Below, piece by piece: positions 23,712-33,337 of a stretch of DNA of 64,000 bases (its first letter is position 1; each line of letters opens with the position of its first letter). This DNA is from Colivivens sp963594655 (GTDB lineage: Bacteria; Bacteroidota; Bacteroidia; Bacteroidales; Bacteroidaceae): NCBI GenBank assembly GCA_963594655.1, contig CAVBFD010000003.1, positions 17,121-81,120 of the forward strand, given 5' to 3'. Made by a program: the position numbers and the translations under genes. Below the pieces are notes generated by a model. The model was given only the letters and a program-made list of their open reading frames with translations, was not told the DNA's origin and searched no databases.

Positions 23712-24665
23712 ATGAAAACAACAATTACCATACTTGTATGCATGGCGCTGAGCTTGGGCATAGAGGCACAGCCACTGACCGTCATGTCGTACAACTGCGA
23801 GAACGCGTTCGACACCATACACGACGTGGGCAAGAACGACCAGGCGTATCTACCCGACAGTCCGCGCCGGTGGACACGCAACAGGATGTACAGGAAACTA
23901 AAGAACATAGGTAAGGTCATTGCCGCCGTGGGCGACACGAGACCTGTGGACATCATCTGTCTGGAGGAAGTGGAGAACGACACCGTCCTCTCCTATCTCC
24001 TGCGCCGAACGCCCCTCGCGTCCGTAGGCTACGAATACGTGATGACCAATTCAGCGGACCAGCGCGGCATTGATGTGGCGATGGTCTACTCCCCCTTCAC
24101 CTTCCACCCGATCAACCACCATGCCATACGCGCCGGGACAAGTACCCCCACAAGGGACGTGCTTTACGTGAGCGGCACTGCGGGTACTGACACACTCGAC
24201 ATCTATGTGGCGCACCTGCCGTCGAAACTGAACGGAAAGACGGGCGAGAAGAACCGCAGGATTGTGGCGGAAGCGATAATGCGGTCGGTGGACTCCCTCA
24301 AGACCGTCAGGCGGCAGCCACGGATCATCGTGCTTGGGGACTTCAACGACGGACCGCGGTCCAAGTTGATCAGGACCGCCTTCGGTTCACTGGTATGCCT
24401 CTCGGAGTCCTACCAGTTGCTGAACAAGGATGCACGTTACAAGGTAGGCGGGTCGTACAAGTACCAAGGGACATGGGACTGCATCGACCAGATATTCGTG
24501 AGTCCGAACCTGAGCCGTTCACGTGCCTTCATAGCCAACCTGCCGTTCCTTCTGGAGGAAGACAACAAGTACGGAGGACTGCAACCGTCACGCACCTACA
24601 TAGGCTACAAGTACAACAACGGTTACAGTGACCACCTGCCCATCCTGCTACAGATAGACCTGTAG
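23712..24665 (+). CDS. Exported endonuclease/exonuclease/phosphatase-family protein
   Basis: The 317-aa protein has a signal peptide (ending GIEAQ) and the EEP fold motifs in order: MSYNCENAFD (metal-binding Asn), DIICLEEVEN (catalytic Glu), GDFNDGP (Asp-x-Asn) and YSDHLPIL (Asp-His). The family cleaves phosphodiesters in DNA, RNA or phosphoinositides. Export suggests scavenging of extracellular nucleic acids or phosphate, but specificity cannot be assigned. It has no clear promoter of its own beyond the terminator just upstream, so reading through that hairpin is possible. Confidence 0.87.
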   Translation: MKTTITILVCMALSLGIEAQPLTVMSYNCENAFDTIHDVGKNDQAYLPDSPRRWTRNRMYRKLKNIGKVIAAVGDTRPVDIICLEEVENDTVLSYLLRRTPLASVGYEYVMTNSADQRGIDVAMVYSPFTFHPINHHAIRAGTSTPTRDVLYVSGTAGTDTLDIYVAHLPSKLNGKTGEKNRRIVAEAIMRSVDSLKTVRRQPRIIVLGDFNDGPRSKLIRTAFGSLVCLSESYQLLNKDARYKVGGSYKYQGTWDCIDQIFVSPNLSRSRAFIANLPFLLEEDNKYGGLQPSRTYIGYKYNNGYSDHLPILLQIDL

Positions 24666-24719
24666 TGTCTGACAGCAGTGTTTCATGACCGCCCATTTGC
24701 GTCTTTGCCGAAAAAGCCG

Positions 24720-24728
24720 TAACTTTGC
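24720..24728 (+). promoter_or_regulatory. -7 box TAACTTTGC for the MATE gene
   Basis: TAACTTTGC lies 29 nt before the ATG at 24758. Confidence 0.7.
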
Positions 24729-24757
24729 ACCCACAAAAGCGACAAGACAGGAATACT

Positions 24758-26092
24758 ATGAAAGCGAAGGACTTGACTGAAGGCAGTATAAAACGTAATC
24801 TTATTGAATTCTCCATACCCTACCTACTCTCCTATTTCCTGCAGATACTGTACGGAATGGTAGACCTCTACATCATCGGGCAGTACTGTGGGGTGGAAAG
24901 TATCACGGCGGTAAGCATCGGGTCTCAGATAATGCACATGCTGACGGTCATCATCATCGGACTGGCAATGGGTACGACCGTGGTGGTGGGCCAGTCCATC
25001 GGAGCGCGCGACGAACGGCGGACTTCCATGGTGGTGGGCAACACCATCACCCTGTTCATGGTCTTCTCCGTACTTCTCACCGTCATACTCCTTGTAGGCA
25101 CATCGGGGATAGTGGGACTGATAGAGACACCGGCGGAAGCCGTCGGAGGCACGACAGCCTATCTCACGATATGCTTCACTGGAATACCGTTCATCGTGGC
25201 GTACAACATCATAGCGAGCATCTTCCGTGGACTGGGCGACTCCAAGAGTCCGATGTATTTCATAGCCATCGCCTGTGTGTCCAACATCTTCCTCGACATA
25301 CTCTTCATCGGCATTATGGACATGGCTGCGGCAGGAGCGGCACTCGGAACTGTCATCTCACAGACTCTGAGTGTCGTTGTATCACTCATCATGGTACGCA
25401 AGCACCACACCGTCAACGTGTCGAGGAAAGACCTGAAGCCACGCAGGGAGGCGATGTCGTCCGTGCTGAAGATAGGCATCCCCATATCCCTGCAAGACGG
25501 ATTCATACAGGTATCGTTCATCGTCATCACCGTCATCGCCAACATGAGAGGACTTACCGACGCGGCAGCGGTGGGGGTTGTGGAGAAAGTCATCGGAGCG
25601 TTGTTCCTTGTACCCTCTGCCATGCTCTCGGCTGTCAGTGCCATCGGGGCGCAGAATATTGGGGCGCACAAGATGTCCAGGGCGAAACAGACATTATGGG
25701 ACGCAATGGCTATTGCCATAGGCTACGGAGTGGTGGTGTCGGTCGCCATACAGTTCACCGCCCCTAACGTAATAGGCATATTCACAAACGACGCGGATGT
25801 GATTGATTCGGGGAGCGAATACCTGCGTTCCTACATCTGGGACACCGGACTGGCAGGCATCCACTTCTGCTTCAGCGGTTTCTTCTGCGCCTGTGGCATG
25901 TCCATCGTGTCGTTCATCCACAACATCATAGCCATCGTCACAATGCGCGTCCCGTTCAGTTACCTGCTCTCCGTGAACTACCCCGACACACTGTTTCCCA
26001 TGGGTCTCGCCGCCCCGATGGGGTCCGCCCTGTCATCCGTAATATGCATCGGGTTCTTTGTATGGATGGTTCGCAAAGGCAGACTGGCATAA
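24758..26092 (+). CDS. MATE family efflux transporter
   Basis: The 444-aa inner-membrane protein has twelve predicted hydrophobic segments in two similar halves. The openings LIEFSIPYLLSYFLQILYGM and IGIPISLQDGFIQVSFIVIT are the matching first helices of each half, as expected for MATE proteins, and VDLYIIGQYCGVESITAVSI is the typical helix 2 region. MATE transporters export drugs or cationic metabolites by Na+ or H+ antiport; the substrate here is unknown. The start at 24758 follows a promoter, and codons before it are not used. It faces the patatin gene tail to tail with 24 nt between. Confidence 0.92.
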   Translation: MKAKDLTEGSIKRNLIEFSIPYLLSYFLQILYGMVDLYIIGQYCGVESITAVSIGSQIMHMLTVIIIGLAMGTTVVVGQSIGARDERRTSMVVGNTITLFMVFSVLLTVILLVGTSGIVGLIETPAEAVGGTTAYLTICFTGIPFIVAYNIIASIFRGLGDSKSPMYFIAIACVSNIFLDILFIGIMDMAAAGAALGTVISQTLSVVVSLIMVRKHHTVNVSRKDLKPRREAMSSVLKIGIPISLQDGFIQVSFIVITVIANMRGLTDAAAVGVVEKVIGALFLVPSAMLSAVSAIGAQNIGAHKMSRAKQTLWDAMAIAIGYGVVVSVAIQFTAPNVIGIFTNDADVIDSGSEYLRSYIWDTGLAGIHFCFSGFFCACGMSIVSFIHNIIAIVTMRVPFSYLLSVNYPDTLFPMGLAAPMGSALSSVICIGFFVWMVRKGRLA

Positions 26093-26116
26093 ACCGGCGG
26101 AGTACAACTGTCCCTC

Positions 26117-28339
26117 TCAGAACTCATAACCGAGAGTGATGTACAGGTAGGGCTGTTTGGTCTTGTTGCTCCACCCCACATTGGCGCCCAACGGACCGAC
26201 CATGGACTTCGCGTAAGCCCCTGCCTCAACGCCCCACATAGTGTGGCCGCTGTCGAAGAACGTGTCGAACTCATTAGAGTGCTGCGCCACACTAAGCCGC
26301 ACCACTCCGTGTATGTTCTTCATGATGTTTTCCTGAAGTCTCAGTTGGAACGCCACGAAACGGTTGTCAGTGAACTCCACGTAACCCACACCGGCAAAAG
26401 GCATCTGCTGCGCCACGTAATGCCCGAACGCCGAACCGCCTACCACATTGCCGAGCATGTGGGGTACATTGTCACCGAACAGGCAGCGTCCGAACACCAT
26501 TGGCTGCAACGTGAGACGGTCGTCCAGGGCAAAGGACGTGCGCCAGAAAGCGTCCACCACCGTGAACGTGTAGTCGGAGGAATACCGGAAAAGGTCGGCG
26601 GTGTAATAACCGAAACCACCGCTCATGCGCGACCCTCGGGTCGGGAAGTACCAGTCGTTCTCCGAGTTATAGTCCGCCCTCGCGTGATAACTGAAGTAAT
26701 GGCCGTTACCTATTGGGTTCAACTTACCGCTTACCACCGCACTCTCCCCTGCCAGCAGGTCGCTGAAATGGTACGTCTCCCATTTCCCCGACACTCTGAA
26801 ATTGAAATTGCGGACATTGAAATCCAACGGTGTCAGTTCGATGGAGTGGAAGTTGTACGTGGCATTATACATACGGTCGCCCCCACTGTACACGTTTATG
26901 TCGTTACGGTTGAACTCATAGGCGATTCGCAACTTGTTGAGACCTGCGGGATGCAGCACCATCTCCCCATGCGCCTCAATACGCTTGCCCAGCCGAAGTG
27001 TCAGGTCCACATTGGCAGGAATCCAGGCACGGACAGGCAGTTCCGCGTTAGCCTGCAAAGCAGCCATCTCCTCAGTGTCGAACCTCGCCCCGATATGCAC
27101 CTGGGCGGATTTCCTGCCACTCACATCGAAGGTCAGTTCCCCTCCAAGCGAGTCCTCATGCACGGTATAGCTGATGGCGTCACAGAAGAGGTCCATGCGC
27201 ATGGACGTGGCAATCTCCTCTATGTCGGTTATGGACAGGCTGTCGCCACCGTCAAGCCGGAACTTGCGGCGGATGAACCTCTCGTCGCGTTCTGTCAGGT
27301 TGTTGAATGTGAACTTACAGAACCAACGCTTCTCGGTCATCGACTCAGGCTGTTGCCACGCCACAGGCTTCGGACGGTAGTCATACGGAAGTCCCAATTT
27401 ACGTTTCAGGGCAAGCAACTCGTCCCAGTGCTTCATCGTCTCCTCCTCGCCACGGCGTATCAGAGAGTCGATGGCGGCAGACGTGAAACTGGCCGCGCCG
27501 TAAGGCTTCGGGTCCACACATACGGCAATGTCCGTAAGACTCATGTTCTCCTCGTACTTGTTCATACAGTTAAGGTCCACTATCTGTCCGATGACGGACA
27601 TCGCACTGTTCAGCTCGTCCGCAGTCCGCAAGGGAGTCTGCACCGTAGACCCTATGATGTAGTCCGCCCCGAGGTTCTTTGCCAAGTCCGCGGGATAGTT
27701 GTTCTGCAACCCTCCGTCAACCAACAACTTGTCGCCCTTCCTTACAGGGGTGAACACACCGGGAATCGACATGCTGCAGCGCATGGCGTCAGCCAGTACC
27801 CCACTGTGGAAATCATACTCTGTGTTGGTTATCACATCAGTAGCCACACAGGCATACTTGCGCGGCAACGAGTTGAAGTCTATCGAGTCGTTATACTCAT
27901 GAGTCAGACTGCTGAAGAGGGTGGCGATGTTCTTGCCCCTCACCAGGCCGGACGCGCTGACACCCTTCCGCTTGCCGAACGTGATTCCCCTACTGATTAT
28001 ATAGGTGTTCGCCTTCTCCCTCATGTCGAGGCTCTGGTTGTACAGACGCTCATTGTCGGACAGCAGGAACTGCCAGTTCTGCGCCCTCACCAGCGAGTCC
28101 AGTTGCTGTGGCGTGTAGCCGATGCTGTACAGTCCGCCTACGATACTGCCCATGGACGTGCCGGTCACTATGTCCACCGGTATGCCAGCCTTCTCAATCA
28201 CTTTAAGCACACCGATATGCGCCATTCCCTTGGCGCCGCCACCGGAAAGCACCACGGCTACCCTCTTCCTCCGTTTCTGTGCGTGTGCCTGAGGCAATGC
28301 CACAAGCAGTGCCAACAGAAGTACAATCAACCTGTTCAT
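26117..28339 (-). CDS. Patatin-like phospholipase with outer-membrane barrel
   Basis: The 740-aa protein has a signal peptide (ending AHAQ) and a patatin domain (about residues 27-220). That domain shows the oxyanion motif SGGGAKGMAHIGVL, the nucleophile elbow GTSMGS and the catalytic Asp in VDGGLQNNYP. A POTRA-like unit follows (about 315-400), then a strand-rich C-terminal third ending in a terminal Phe (YLYITLGYEF), as in 16-strand barrels. This is the PlpD/type Vd secretion layout, in which the lipase is carried to the surface by its own barrel. It starts 4 nt after NAD kinase and is co-transcribed with it. Confidence 0.92.
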   Translation of the reverse strand: MNRLIVLLLALLVALPQAHAQKRRKRVAVVLSGGGAKGMAHIGVLKVIEKAGIPVDIVTGTSMGSIVGGLYSIGYTPQQLDSLVRAQNWQFLLSDNERLYNQSLDMREKANTYIISRGITFGKRKGVSASGLVRGKNIATLFSSLTHEYNDSIDFNSLPRKYACVATDVITNTEYDFHSGVLADAMRCSMSIPGVFTPVRKGDKLLVDGGLQNNYPADLAKNLGADYIIGSTVQTPLRTADELNSAMSVIGQIVDLNCMNKYEENMSLTDIAVCVDPKPYGAASFTSAAIDSLIRRGEEETMKHWDELLALKRKLGLPYDYRPKPVAWQQPESMTEKRWFCKFTFNNLTERDERFIRRKFRLDGGDSLSITDIEEIATSMRMDLFCDAISYTVHEDSLGGELTFDVSGRKSAQVHIGARFDTEEMAALQANAELPVRAWIPANVDLTLRLGKRIEAHGEMVLHPAGLNKLRIAYEFNRNDINVYSGGDRMYNATYNFHSIELTPLDFNVRNFNFRVSGKWETYHFSDLLAGESAVVSGKLNPIGNGHYFSYHARADYNSENDWYFPTRGSRMSGGFGYYTADLFRYSSDYTFTVVDAFWRTSFALDDRLTLQPMVFGRCLFGDNVPHMLGNVVGGSAFGHYVAQQMPFAGVGYVEFTDNRFVAFQLRLQENIMKNIHGVVRLSVAQHSNEFDTFFDSGHTMWGVEAGAYAKSMVGPLGANVGWSNKTKQPYLYITLGYEF

Positions 28340-28343
28340 GTCC

Positions 28344-29240
28344 TTACCTCCGCACGTCGGCGCCCCACATCATCTTATGCCTGAGAGTGGAGAAGAACGA
28401 GTGCTTGGGATGCACCACCACCCTCACCTTATACGGAGCCTTGCGGATATGCAGGTGGATATTGTCACGGTAACTGTGGCTCCTGCCGTCGAGCGACACG
28501 AGGAAGTTACCGCTCCGGCTCTCCACCCTGAGGTCCAGTTCCGCGTCGTCGCTCACGATAATCGGTCTCATGTTAAGACTGTGGGGGGCTACAGGAGTCA
28601 GCGATATGGCGTCGAGCTGCGGCACCATGACCGGTCCGCCCACACTCAAGGCATAGGCGGTGGAACCCGTGGGAGTACCCACTATCAGTCCGTCCGCCTG
28701 ATAGGTGGTCAGGTATTCACCGTTCACCGAGGTGTGTATCGATATCATGGCCGAGATGTCGTGTTTAAGGATGGCTATCTCGTTAAGCGCGCAGGGATAG
28801 CCCTCCAGACTTCCCTCCTGGCACGAGAGTTCAATGGCGCAACGATCCTCCACCTCGTAGCGTCCCTCATAGATGTCGTGCAGGACCCCCTCCATCTCAT
28901 CCGGCGAGAAATTCGCGAGGAACCCGAGCCGGCCGGTATTGATACCCACGATGGGTATCTCCTGTCTGCCCACACGGCTGGCGGCGTCGAGAAACGTGCC
29001 GTCGCCGCCCAGACACACCGCCACATCCGCCTGTACCGTCTCGCCACTGGCTATTGACACACACTGCGGCAAGTCAATCATCTGACGCGTCTTTATGAAC
29101 TCCATGAACGGTTCGGGAATCATAACCTCCACATCCATGCCGGCCACCACAGCGAAGAACTTCTGTACCGCCATCGACTTCCGTTCCTGATGGACATTGC
29201 CAAAAAGAACAATTCTCAATCTACTATCACCATGCCTCAT
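28344..29240 (-). CDS. nadK: NAD kinase
   Basis: The 298-aa cytosolic enzyme has the diacylglycerol-kinase-like motif GGDGTFLDAA, then NTGRLGFLANF, the conserved DGLIVGTPTGSTAYALSVGG, and the C-terminal LDGR. It phosphorylates NAD to NADP. Length and motif order match the family. Its start at 29240 (MRHGDSRLRIVLFGN) is divergent from pdxJ; no perfect -7 box is seen on its side, only a near match TTAATTTGG around 29270. Confidence 0.95.
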   Translation of the reverse strand: MRHGDSRLRIVLFGNVHQERKSMAVQKFFAVVAGMDVEVMIPEPFMEFIKTRQMIDLPQCVSIASGETVQADVAVCLGGDGTFLDAASRVGRQEIPIVGINTGRLGFLANFSPDEMEGVLHDIYEGRYEVEDRCAIELSCQEGSLEGYPCALNEIAILKHDISAMISIHTSVNGEYLTTYQADGLIVGTPTGSTAYALSVGGPVMVPQLDAISLTPVAPHSLNMRPIIVSDDAELDLRVESRSGNFLVSLDGRSHSYRDNIHLHIRKAPYKVRVVVHPKHSFFSTLRHKMMWGADVRR

Positions 29241-29305
29241 ATCCCTTTTCTGTCTGATTTATCCAAATTAATCTTAACACACTACCGTGTCTCATTTTTT
29301 TTACC

Positions 29306-29314
29306 TACATTTGC
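29306..29314 (+). promoter_or_regulatory. -7 box TACATTTGC for pdxJ-exbB-exbD-tonB
   Basis: TACATTTGC lies 50 nt before the pdxJ ATG at 29365 and probably drives the whole four-gene operon. Confidence 0.7.
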
Positions 29315-29364
29315 GTGCAAATATACGAAATAAAACAGAAGGTCAAATAAGCAGATTTATAAAA

Positions 29365-30081
29365 ATGACGAATTTGAGTGTAAACATCAACAAAGTGGCT
29401 ACAATCAGGAATGCCAGAGGAGGCAACAAGCCCGACATCCTGAAGTTCGCTACCGACTGCGAGTCATTCGGGGCGGACGGCATAACGGTTCATCCACGAC
29501 CAGATGAACGGCACATAAGATACCAGGACGTGAGAGACCTCAAGCCCATACTGAAGACTGAGTTCAATATCGAGGGCTATCCGCAGAAGAGCTTCATCGA
29601 CCTGGTGATGGCGGTGTGTCCGACACAGGTGACCCTCGTGCCAGACTCGCCCGGCCAGATTACGTCAGACCACGGTTGGGACACGAAGTCCCACCTCAGT
29701 TTCCTCACCGACGTGGTTGCCGGCTTCCAGGAGCGCGGCATCCGCGTGTCCCTCTTCGTGGACGCCAATCCGGAGATGGTGGAGTGCGCCGCAAAGGCGG
29801 GAGCGGACCGTGTGGAACTCTACACCGAGCCTTACGCCGTGGCCTTCCCCAAAGACCGTGAGGCGGCGATAAAGCCGTACATAGAGGCGGCGCGCACAGC
29901 CCACAGCTGTGGACTCGGACTGAATGCGGGGCATGACCTCGACCTCATGAACCTCGGCTATTTCATAAGCAACATACCGTCTACCGACGAGGTGAGCATC
30001 GGACATTCACTTATCTGCGACGCCCTCTATCTCGGACTAAAGCAAACCATCAAAGAATATAAAGAACTATGCAAGAATTAA
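29365..30081 (+). CDS. pdxJ: Pyridoxine 5'-phosphate synthase
   Basis: The 238-aa TIM-barrel enzyme opens LSVNINKVATIRNARGG, and carries CESFGADGITVHPRPDERHI, the QVTLVPDSPGQITSDHGWD segment, and GLGLNAGHDLDLMNL near the end. All are conserved PdxJ blocks, including the catalytic Glu and His regions. It condenses 3-amino-2-oxopropyl phosphate with deoxyxylulose 5-phosphate in vitamin B6 synthesis. The start at 29365 is chosen over an upstream in-frame codon at 29287 because the promoter lies in between. Its stop overlaps exbB by 13 nt. Confidence 0.95.
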   Translation: MTNLSVNINKVATIRNARGGNKPDILKFATDCESFGADGITVHPRPDERHIRYQDVRDLKPILKTEFNIEGYPQKSFIDLVMAVCPTQVTLVPDSPGQITSDHGWDTKSHLSFLTDVVAGFQERGIRVSLFVDANPEMVECAAKAGADRVELYTEPYAVAFPKDREAAIKPYIEAARTAHSCGLGLNAGHDLDLMNLGYFISNIPSTDEVSIGHSLICDALYLGLKQTIKEYKELCKN

Positions 30082-30686
30082 GTATCCTTGAGTTAGCCAA
30101 GCAAGGCGGATGGATCATGATTGTCCTCGCCGTCATGTCGATAATAGCGGTCTATATCTTCACCGACCGCTTCATTGCCATACGCAACGCCGGCAAGGCA
30201 GACAAGTTGTTCATGGACCGCATCCGCGACTATATCAAGAATAACGACGCATACAGTGCCATCAACTACTGTCGGGTGACGAACACCACCACCGCGCGCA
30301 TCATCGAGCGTGGCATCAGCCGCATCGGACGGCCGGCCCCCGAGATTCAAGCGGCAATAGAGAACACGGGAAACCTGGAGGTGGCGCTGCTGGAGAAACG
30401 GCTTCCGGTATTGGCGACAATAGCCGGAGGCGCGCCTATGTTGGGCTTCCTCGGTACTGTCACAGGTATGGTGGAGGCGTTCTGGGAGATGTCGAACGCC
30501 GGAGGCGACCTGAACATAAGTATGCTCTCCAGTGGAATTTACCAGGCTATGGTGACAACCGTGGGAGGTCTCATCGTGGGTATCGTGGCGCTGTTCGCCT
30601 ACAACTACCTCGTGGCCAAGATTGACGGAGTGGTCAACGAGATTGAGCGTGAATCACTTGCCTTTATGGATTTAATGAACGAATAG
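30069..30686 (+). CDS. exbB: MotA/TolQ/ExbB proton channel protein
   Basis: The 205-aa inner-membrane protein has one N-terminal transmembrane segment (GGWIMIVLAVMSIIAVYIFT) and two more around residues 115-140 and 160-185. The conserved loop LPVLATIAGGAPMLGFLGTV with TGMVEAFWEM, and YQAMVTTVGGLIVGIVALFA, are ExbB/TolQ signatures. With ExbD it forms the proton-driven motor that powers TonB-dependent outer-membrane uptake. It overlaps pdxJ by 13 nt and is followed 4 nt later by exbD. Confidence 0.93.
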   Translation: MQELSILELAKQGGWIMIVLAVMSIIAVYIFTDRFIAIRNAGKADKLFMDRIRDYIKNNDAYSAINYCRVTNTTTARIIERGISRIGRPAPEIQAAIENTGNLEVALLEKRLPVLATIAGGAPMLGFLGTVTGMVEAFWEMSNAGGDLNISMLSSGIYQAMVTTVGGLIVGIVALFAYNYLVAKIDGVVNEIERESLAFMDLMNE

Positions 30687-30690
30687 CGGC

Positions 30691-31104
30691 ATGGCTCTAA
30701 AACGCAGGACAAAAATCGAACCTACCTTCTCAATGTCGTCAATGACCGACATCATCTTCCTGTTGCTCATCTTCTTCATGATAACGAGTACCATGGTAGC
30801 GCCCAACGCCATCAAGGTGTTGCTGCCACAGGGGAAGAAACAGTCGTCGGTGAAGGCAGTGTCGCACGTGACGCTCGACAAAGACCTGAACCTCTACGTG
30901 GGACTCGGGCAGGAGAAGGAGATACCGGTCACACTGGAGGAACTGCCCAAAGTGATAAACCAGGCGAAGAACGACTCTACGGAGATGTTCATATCACTCT
31001 ACGCTGACGAGACCGTACCTTATAAGAATATAGTGGAAATACTGAACGTAGCGAACGAGAACCATTTCAAGATGGTGCTTGCCACACGCCCTCCCGAGAA
31101 ATGA
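30691..31104 (+). CDS. exbD: ExbD/TolR biopolymer transport protein
   Basis: The 137-aa protein has a short cytosolic start, one transmembrane helix with the proton-carrying Asp (SSMTDIIFLLLIFFMITS), and a periplasmic domain with LPQGKKQ and VPYKNIVEILNVANENHF. It works with ExbB. Its last 4 nt overlap the start of the TonB-like gene (ATGA), pointing to coupling. Confidence 0.93.
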   Translation: MALKRRTKIEPTFSMSSMTDIIFLLLIFFMITSTMVAPNAIKVLLPQGKKQSSVKAVSHVTLDKDLNLYVGLGQEKEIPVTLEELPKVINQAKNDSTEMFISLYADETVPYKNIVEILNVANENHFKMVLATRPPEK

Positions 31105-31973
31105 GCGCAAAGAAGAAACGCAGAATCATATCAACCGCAGTGACAGTGGCAGTACACCTGCTGCTGTTGATCCTGTTGACATTCATCACACTGAAAGCAT
31201 CCGACCGTGACGAGTTTGAGGATGGTGTTCCGGTGATGCTGGGCAGTGTGGACGACGCCGCAGGCGAGGACTTGGGCGGTCTGCCTGACATGAGTGAGGA
31301 GGCCAGTGCCGAAGAACCGTCCGTAGAGGAGACAGAAAGTGTGCCGGAGGAGGCAGTAGCCGAACAGCCGAAAGCCCCGGAGAAACCTGCCATCACACAA
31401 GACCAGGAGCGGTCCGTCGCAGCAGAACAGGCAAAGAAAAAGAAGGAAGAGGAACTGAGGAAGAAGGCTGAGGAAGAGGAGGCGCGGAAGAAAGCCGCAG
31501 CGGAAGCGGAGGCCAAACGTAAGGCGGAGGAAGAGGCCAAACGCAAACTCGAGGAGCGCAAGAGGAGTGCCAGTGAGACAGCGAACAAAGCCATGAGCGC
31601 GTTCGGCAACAACAAAGGTAACGGTAGCGGATACACCTCAGGCAACGGCAACCAGGGAAGTCCCACAGGCAACAGCAATACAGGAGCGACACATGGAGTG
31701 GGCGGCACAGGCAACGGTATCACCGCATCCACCGCAAGAAACATAATGTACAGCCCCAAACTCCAAATCAGTTCACAGGAATCTGGAGAGACCGTCATAG
31801 AGGTCAGTATAGACAGCAACGGCAAGGTGACACCCAAACGCATCAAGTCGAACACTGCCGGCAGTCAACTGGGGCAGTACGCCTGGAGCATGGTGTCACA
31901 AATCAAATTCTCGTCCGGCAAGGACGGAGAGACAGCGGACATCACCTTCAGGTTCCGTCCGCCGGCAAAATAA
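31101..31973 (+). CDS. TonB/TolA-like energy transducer
   Basis: The 290-aa protein has a short basic N-terminus and one membrane anchor (VTVAVHLLLLILLTFITL). A long acidic, then Lys/Glu/Ala-rich helical stretch (residues 45-165, like TolA's coiled rod) leads to a Gly/Asn/Ser-rich hinge. The C-terminal 85-residue domain has VIEVSIDSNGKVTPKRIKSN and SMVSQIKFSS, typical of TonB_C. It spans the periplasm and passes energy from ExbB/ExbD to outer-membrane receptors. It is the last gene of the pdxJ operon. TonB and TolA are hard to tell apart here, so no symbol is given. Confidence 0.88.
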   Translation: MSAKKKRRIISTAVTVAVHLLLLILLTFITLKASDRDEFEDGVPVMLGSVDDAAGEDLGGLPDMSEEASAEEPSVEETESVPEEAVAEQPKAPEKPAITQDQERSVAAEQAKKKKEEELRKKAEEEEARKKAAAEAEAKRKAEEEAKRKLEERKRSASETANKAMSAFGNNKGNGSGYTSGNGNQGSPTGNSNTGATHGVGGTGNGITASTARNIMYSPKLQISSQESGETVIEVSIDSNGKVTPKRIKSNTAGSQLGQYAWSMVSQIKFSSGKDGETADITFRFRPPAK

Positions 31974-31975
31974 AA

Positions 31976-32305
31976 TCATTGCTGCGGTACGACCGCAAAG
32001 AACTCCAGATCGGAATCCGAGTCGTTTATCAGACTGTGCGAGCGGCCCTTCCCGCAATAATGGCAGTCGCCCTCGTGCAGGGCAATCATCTCACCCTCAT
32101 AGAGGACGTGTCCCTGGCCCTTGGTTATAAGCACAATCTCACTACTGGTGGTATGGGTATGCATACCTATTGACGCGCCTGGCACCAGTCGGGCGCGCAT
32201 CACCTTATTGAGTCCGTCGTTGAACATCCTCGCGCGGAACTCTCCGTCTCCACCTTGGAAACGGGGAGTCACCGTCTCTTCCATATCACTGAATGGTATA
32301 ATCAT
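31976..32305 (-). CDS. Small cupin domain protein
   Basis: The 109-aa protein is a single cupin barrel. Motif 1 is GMHTHTTSSEIVLITKGQG (G-x-H-x-H...E...G), and motif 2 is EGDCHYCGKGRSHSLIN, so the metal-binding residues His, His, Glu and His are all present. Stand-alone cupins of this size bind a metal and may act as isomerases or dioxygenases, or merely bind a ligand; nothing here decides. It lies 16 nt after pfkA and is probably read with it. Confidence 0.87.
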   Translation of the reverse strand: MIIPFSDMEETVTPRFQGGDGEFRARMFNDGLNKVMRARLVPGASIGMHTHTTSSEIVLITKGQGHVLYEGEMIALHEGDCHYCGKGRSHSLINDSDSDLEFFAVVPQQ

Positions 32306-32321
32306 AATGACACTGAATCAA

Positions 32322-33296
32322 TCAGATGGACAATTCGTCGAGGACTGTAAACAGGCTCTTGTCCATCGGTTTCTCACCGAGGATGGCGCGGGAGAACGGC
32401 ACATAGACAATCTCTCCGTTCCTCACCCCTATCATCACGTTTCTCTGACCTTCCTTTATCGCCTGAATGGCTCCGACTCCCAGACGGCTGGCGAGTATAC
32501 GGTCACGCGCGCTGGGTGACCCACCCCTCTGGAGATGTCCGAGGATGGACACACGCACGTCATAGCCGCCGTACTCCTCCTGCACACGCTTGGCATAATG
32601 CATGGCACCGCACTTGGGACTCTCGCTCACAATCACTATACTCGAGTTCTTGCTCTTTCTGATTCCCCTACCGATGTAATGCTCCAGCTGGTCGGTATTG
32701 GTCTGCTCCTCCGGTATGATGGCAGCCTCCGCACCCGACGCGATGGCACTGTTCTGCGCGAGGAAACCGGCGTCACGCCCCATGACCTCAACAAAGAAGA
32801 TACGCTCGTGGCTGGTGGCAGTGTCACGAATCTTGTCCACACACTCCATAATGGTATTAAGGGTCGTGTCGTAGCCTATGGTGTAGTCAGTACCGTCAAG
32901 GTCATTGTCAATCGTTCCAGGCAGTCCCACACACGGAACATTGAATTCCTCCGCAAATATCTTGGCGCCTGTGAGCGACCCGTTGCCGCCGATGACACAA
33001 AGACTGTCCAACTTCGCCTTCTGCATCTGGTCATACGCCTTCTGGCGACCTTCGGGAGTCATGAACTCCTTGGATCGGGCGGTCTTGAGGATAGTGCCGC
33101 CCCTGCTTATGATATTGCTGACGCTCTCACTTGTGAAATGCTCTATCTCACCGTTGATCAAACCGTCAAACCCACGGTATATGCCATACACCTCCAGTCC
33201 GTTAAATATTGCGGAACGGGTCACAGCCCTAATCGCAGCATTCATTCCAGGTGAATCGCCACCCGAAGTCAGGATGCCAATTGTCTTTATATCCAT
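32322..33296 (-). CDS. pfkA: ATP-dependent 6-phosphofructokinase
   Basis: The 324-aa enzyme has the ATP-binding opening GILTSGGDSPGMNAAIRAVT, the GGNGSLTGA motif, the catalytic GTIDNDLDGTD, TIGYDTTLNTI, and VEVMGRDAGFLA. It phosphorylates fructose 6-phosphate in glycolysis. The Gly after GGD (GGDSPG) and the GNGS loop fit the ATP-type rather than the pyrophosphate-type enzyme. A -7 box lies at 33329-33337. Confidence 0.95.
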   Translation of the reverse strand: MDIKTIGILTSGGDSPGMNAAIRAVTRSAIFNGLEVYGIYRGFDGLINGEIEHFTSESVSNIISRGGTILKTARSKEFMTPEGRQKAYDQMQKAKLDSLCVIGGNGSLTGAKIFAEEFNVPCVGLPGTIDNDLDGTDYTIGYDTTLNTIMECVDKIRDTATSHERIFFVEVMGRDAGFLAQNSAIASGAEAAIIPEEQTNTDQLEHYIGRGIRKSKNSSIVIVSESPKCGAMHYAKRVQEEYGGYDVRVSILGHLQRGGSPSARDRILASRLGVGAIQAIKEGQRNVMIGVRNGEIVYVPFSRAILGEKPMDKSLFTVLDELSI

Positions 33297-33328
33297 ACTT
33301 GTCGAAATTATTTGTCCTTAAAACGATT

Positions 33329-33337
33329 GCAAAGTTA
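33329..33337 (-). promoter_or_regulatory. -7 box TAACTTTGC for pfkA
   Basis: Minus-strand TAACTTTGC lies 32 nt upstream of the ATG at 33296. Confidence 0.65.

Noticed and set aside
26243..28384. 713-codon open frame on the plus strand
   Set aside because: It lies antisense to the patatin gene, has no family features, and its openness follows from the codon use of the real gene.
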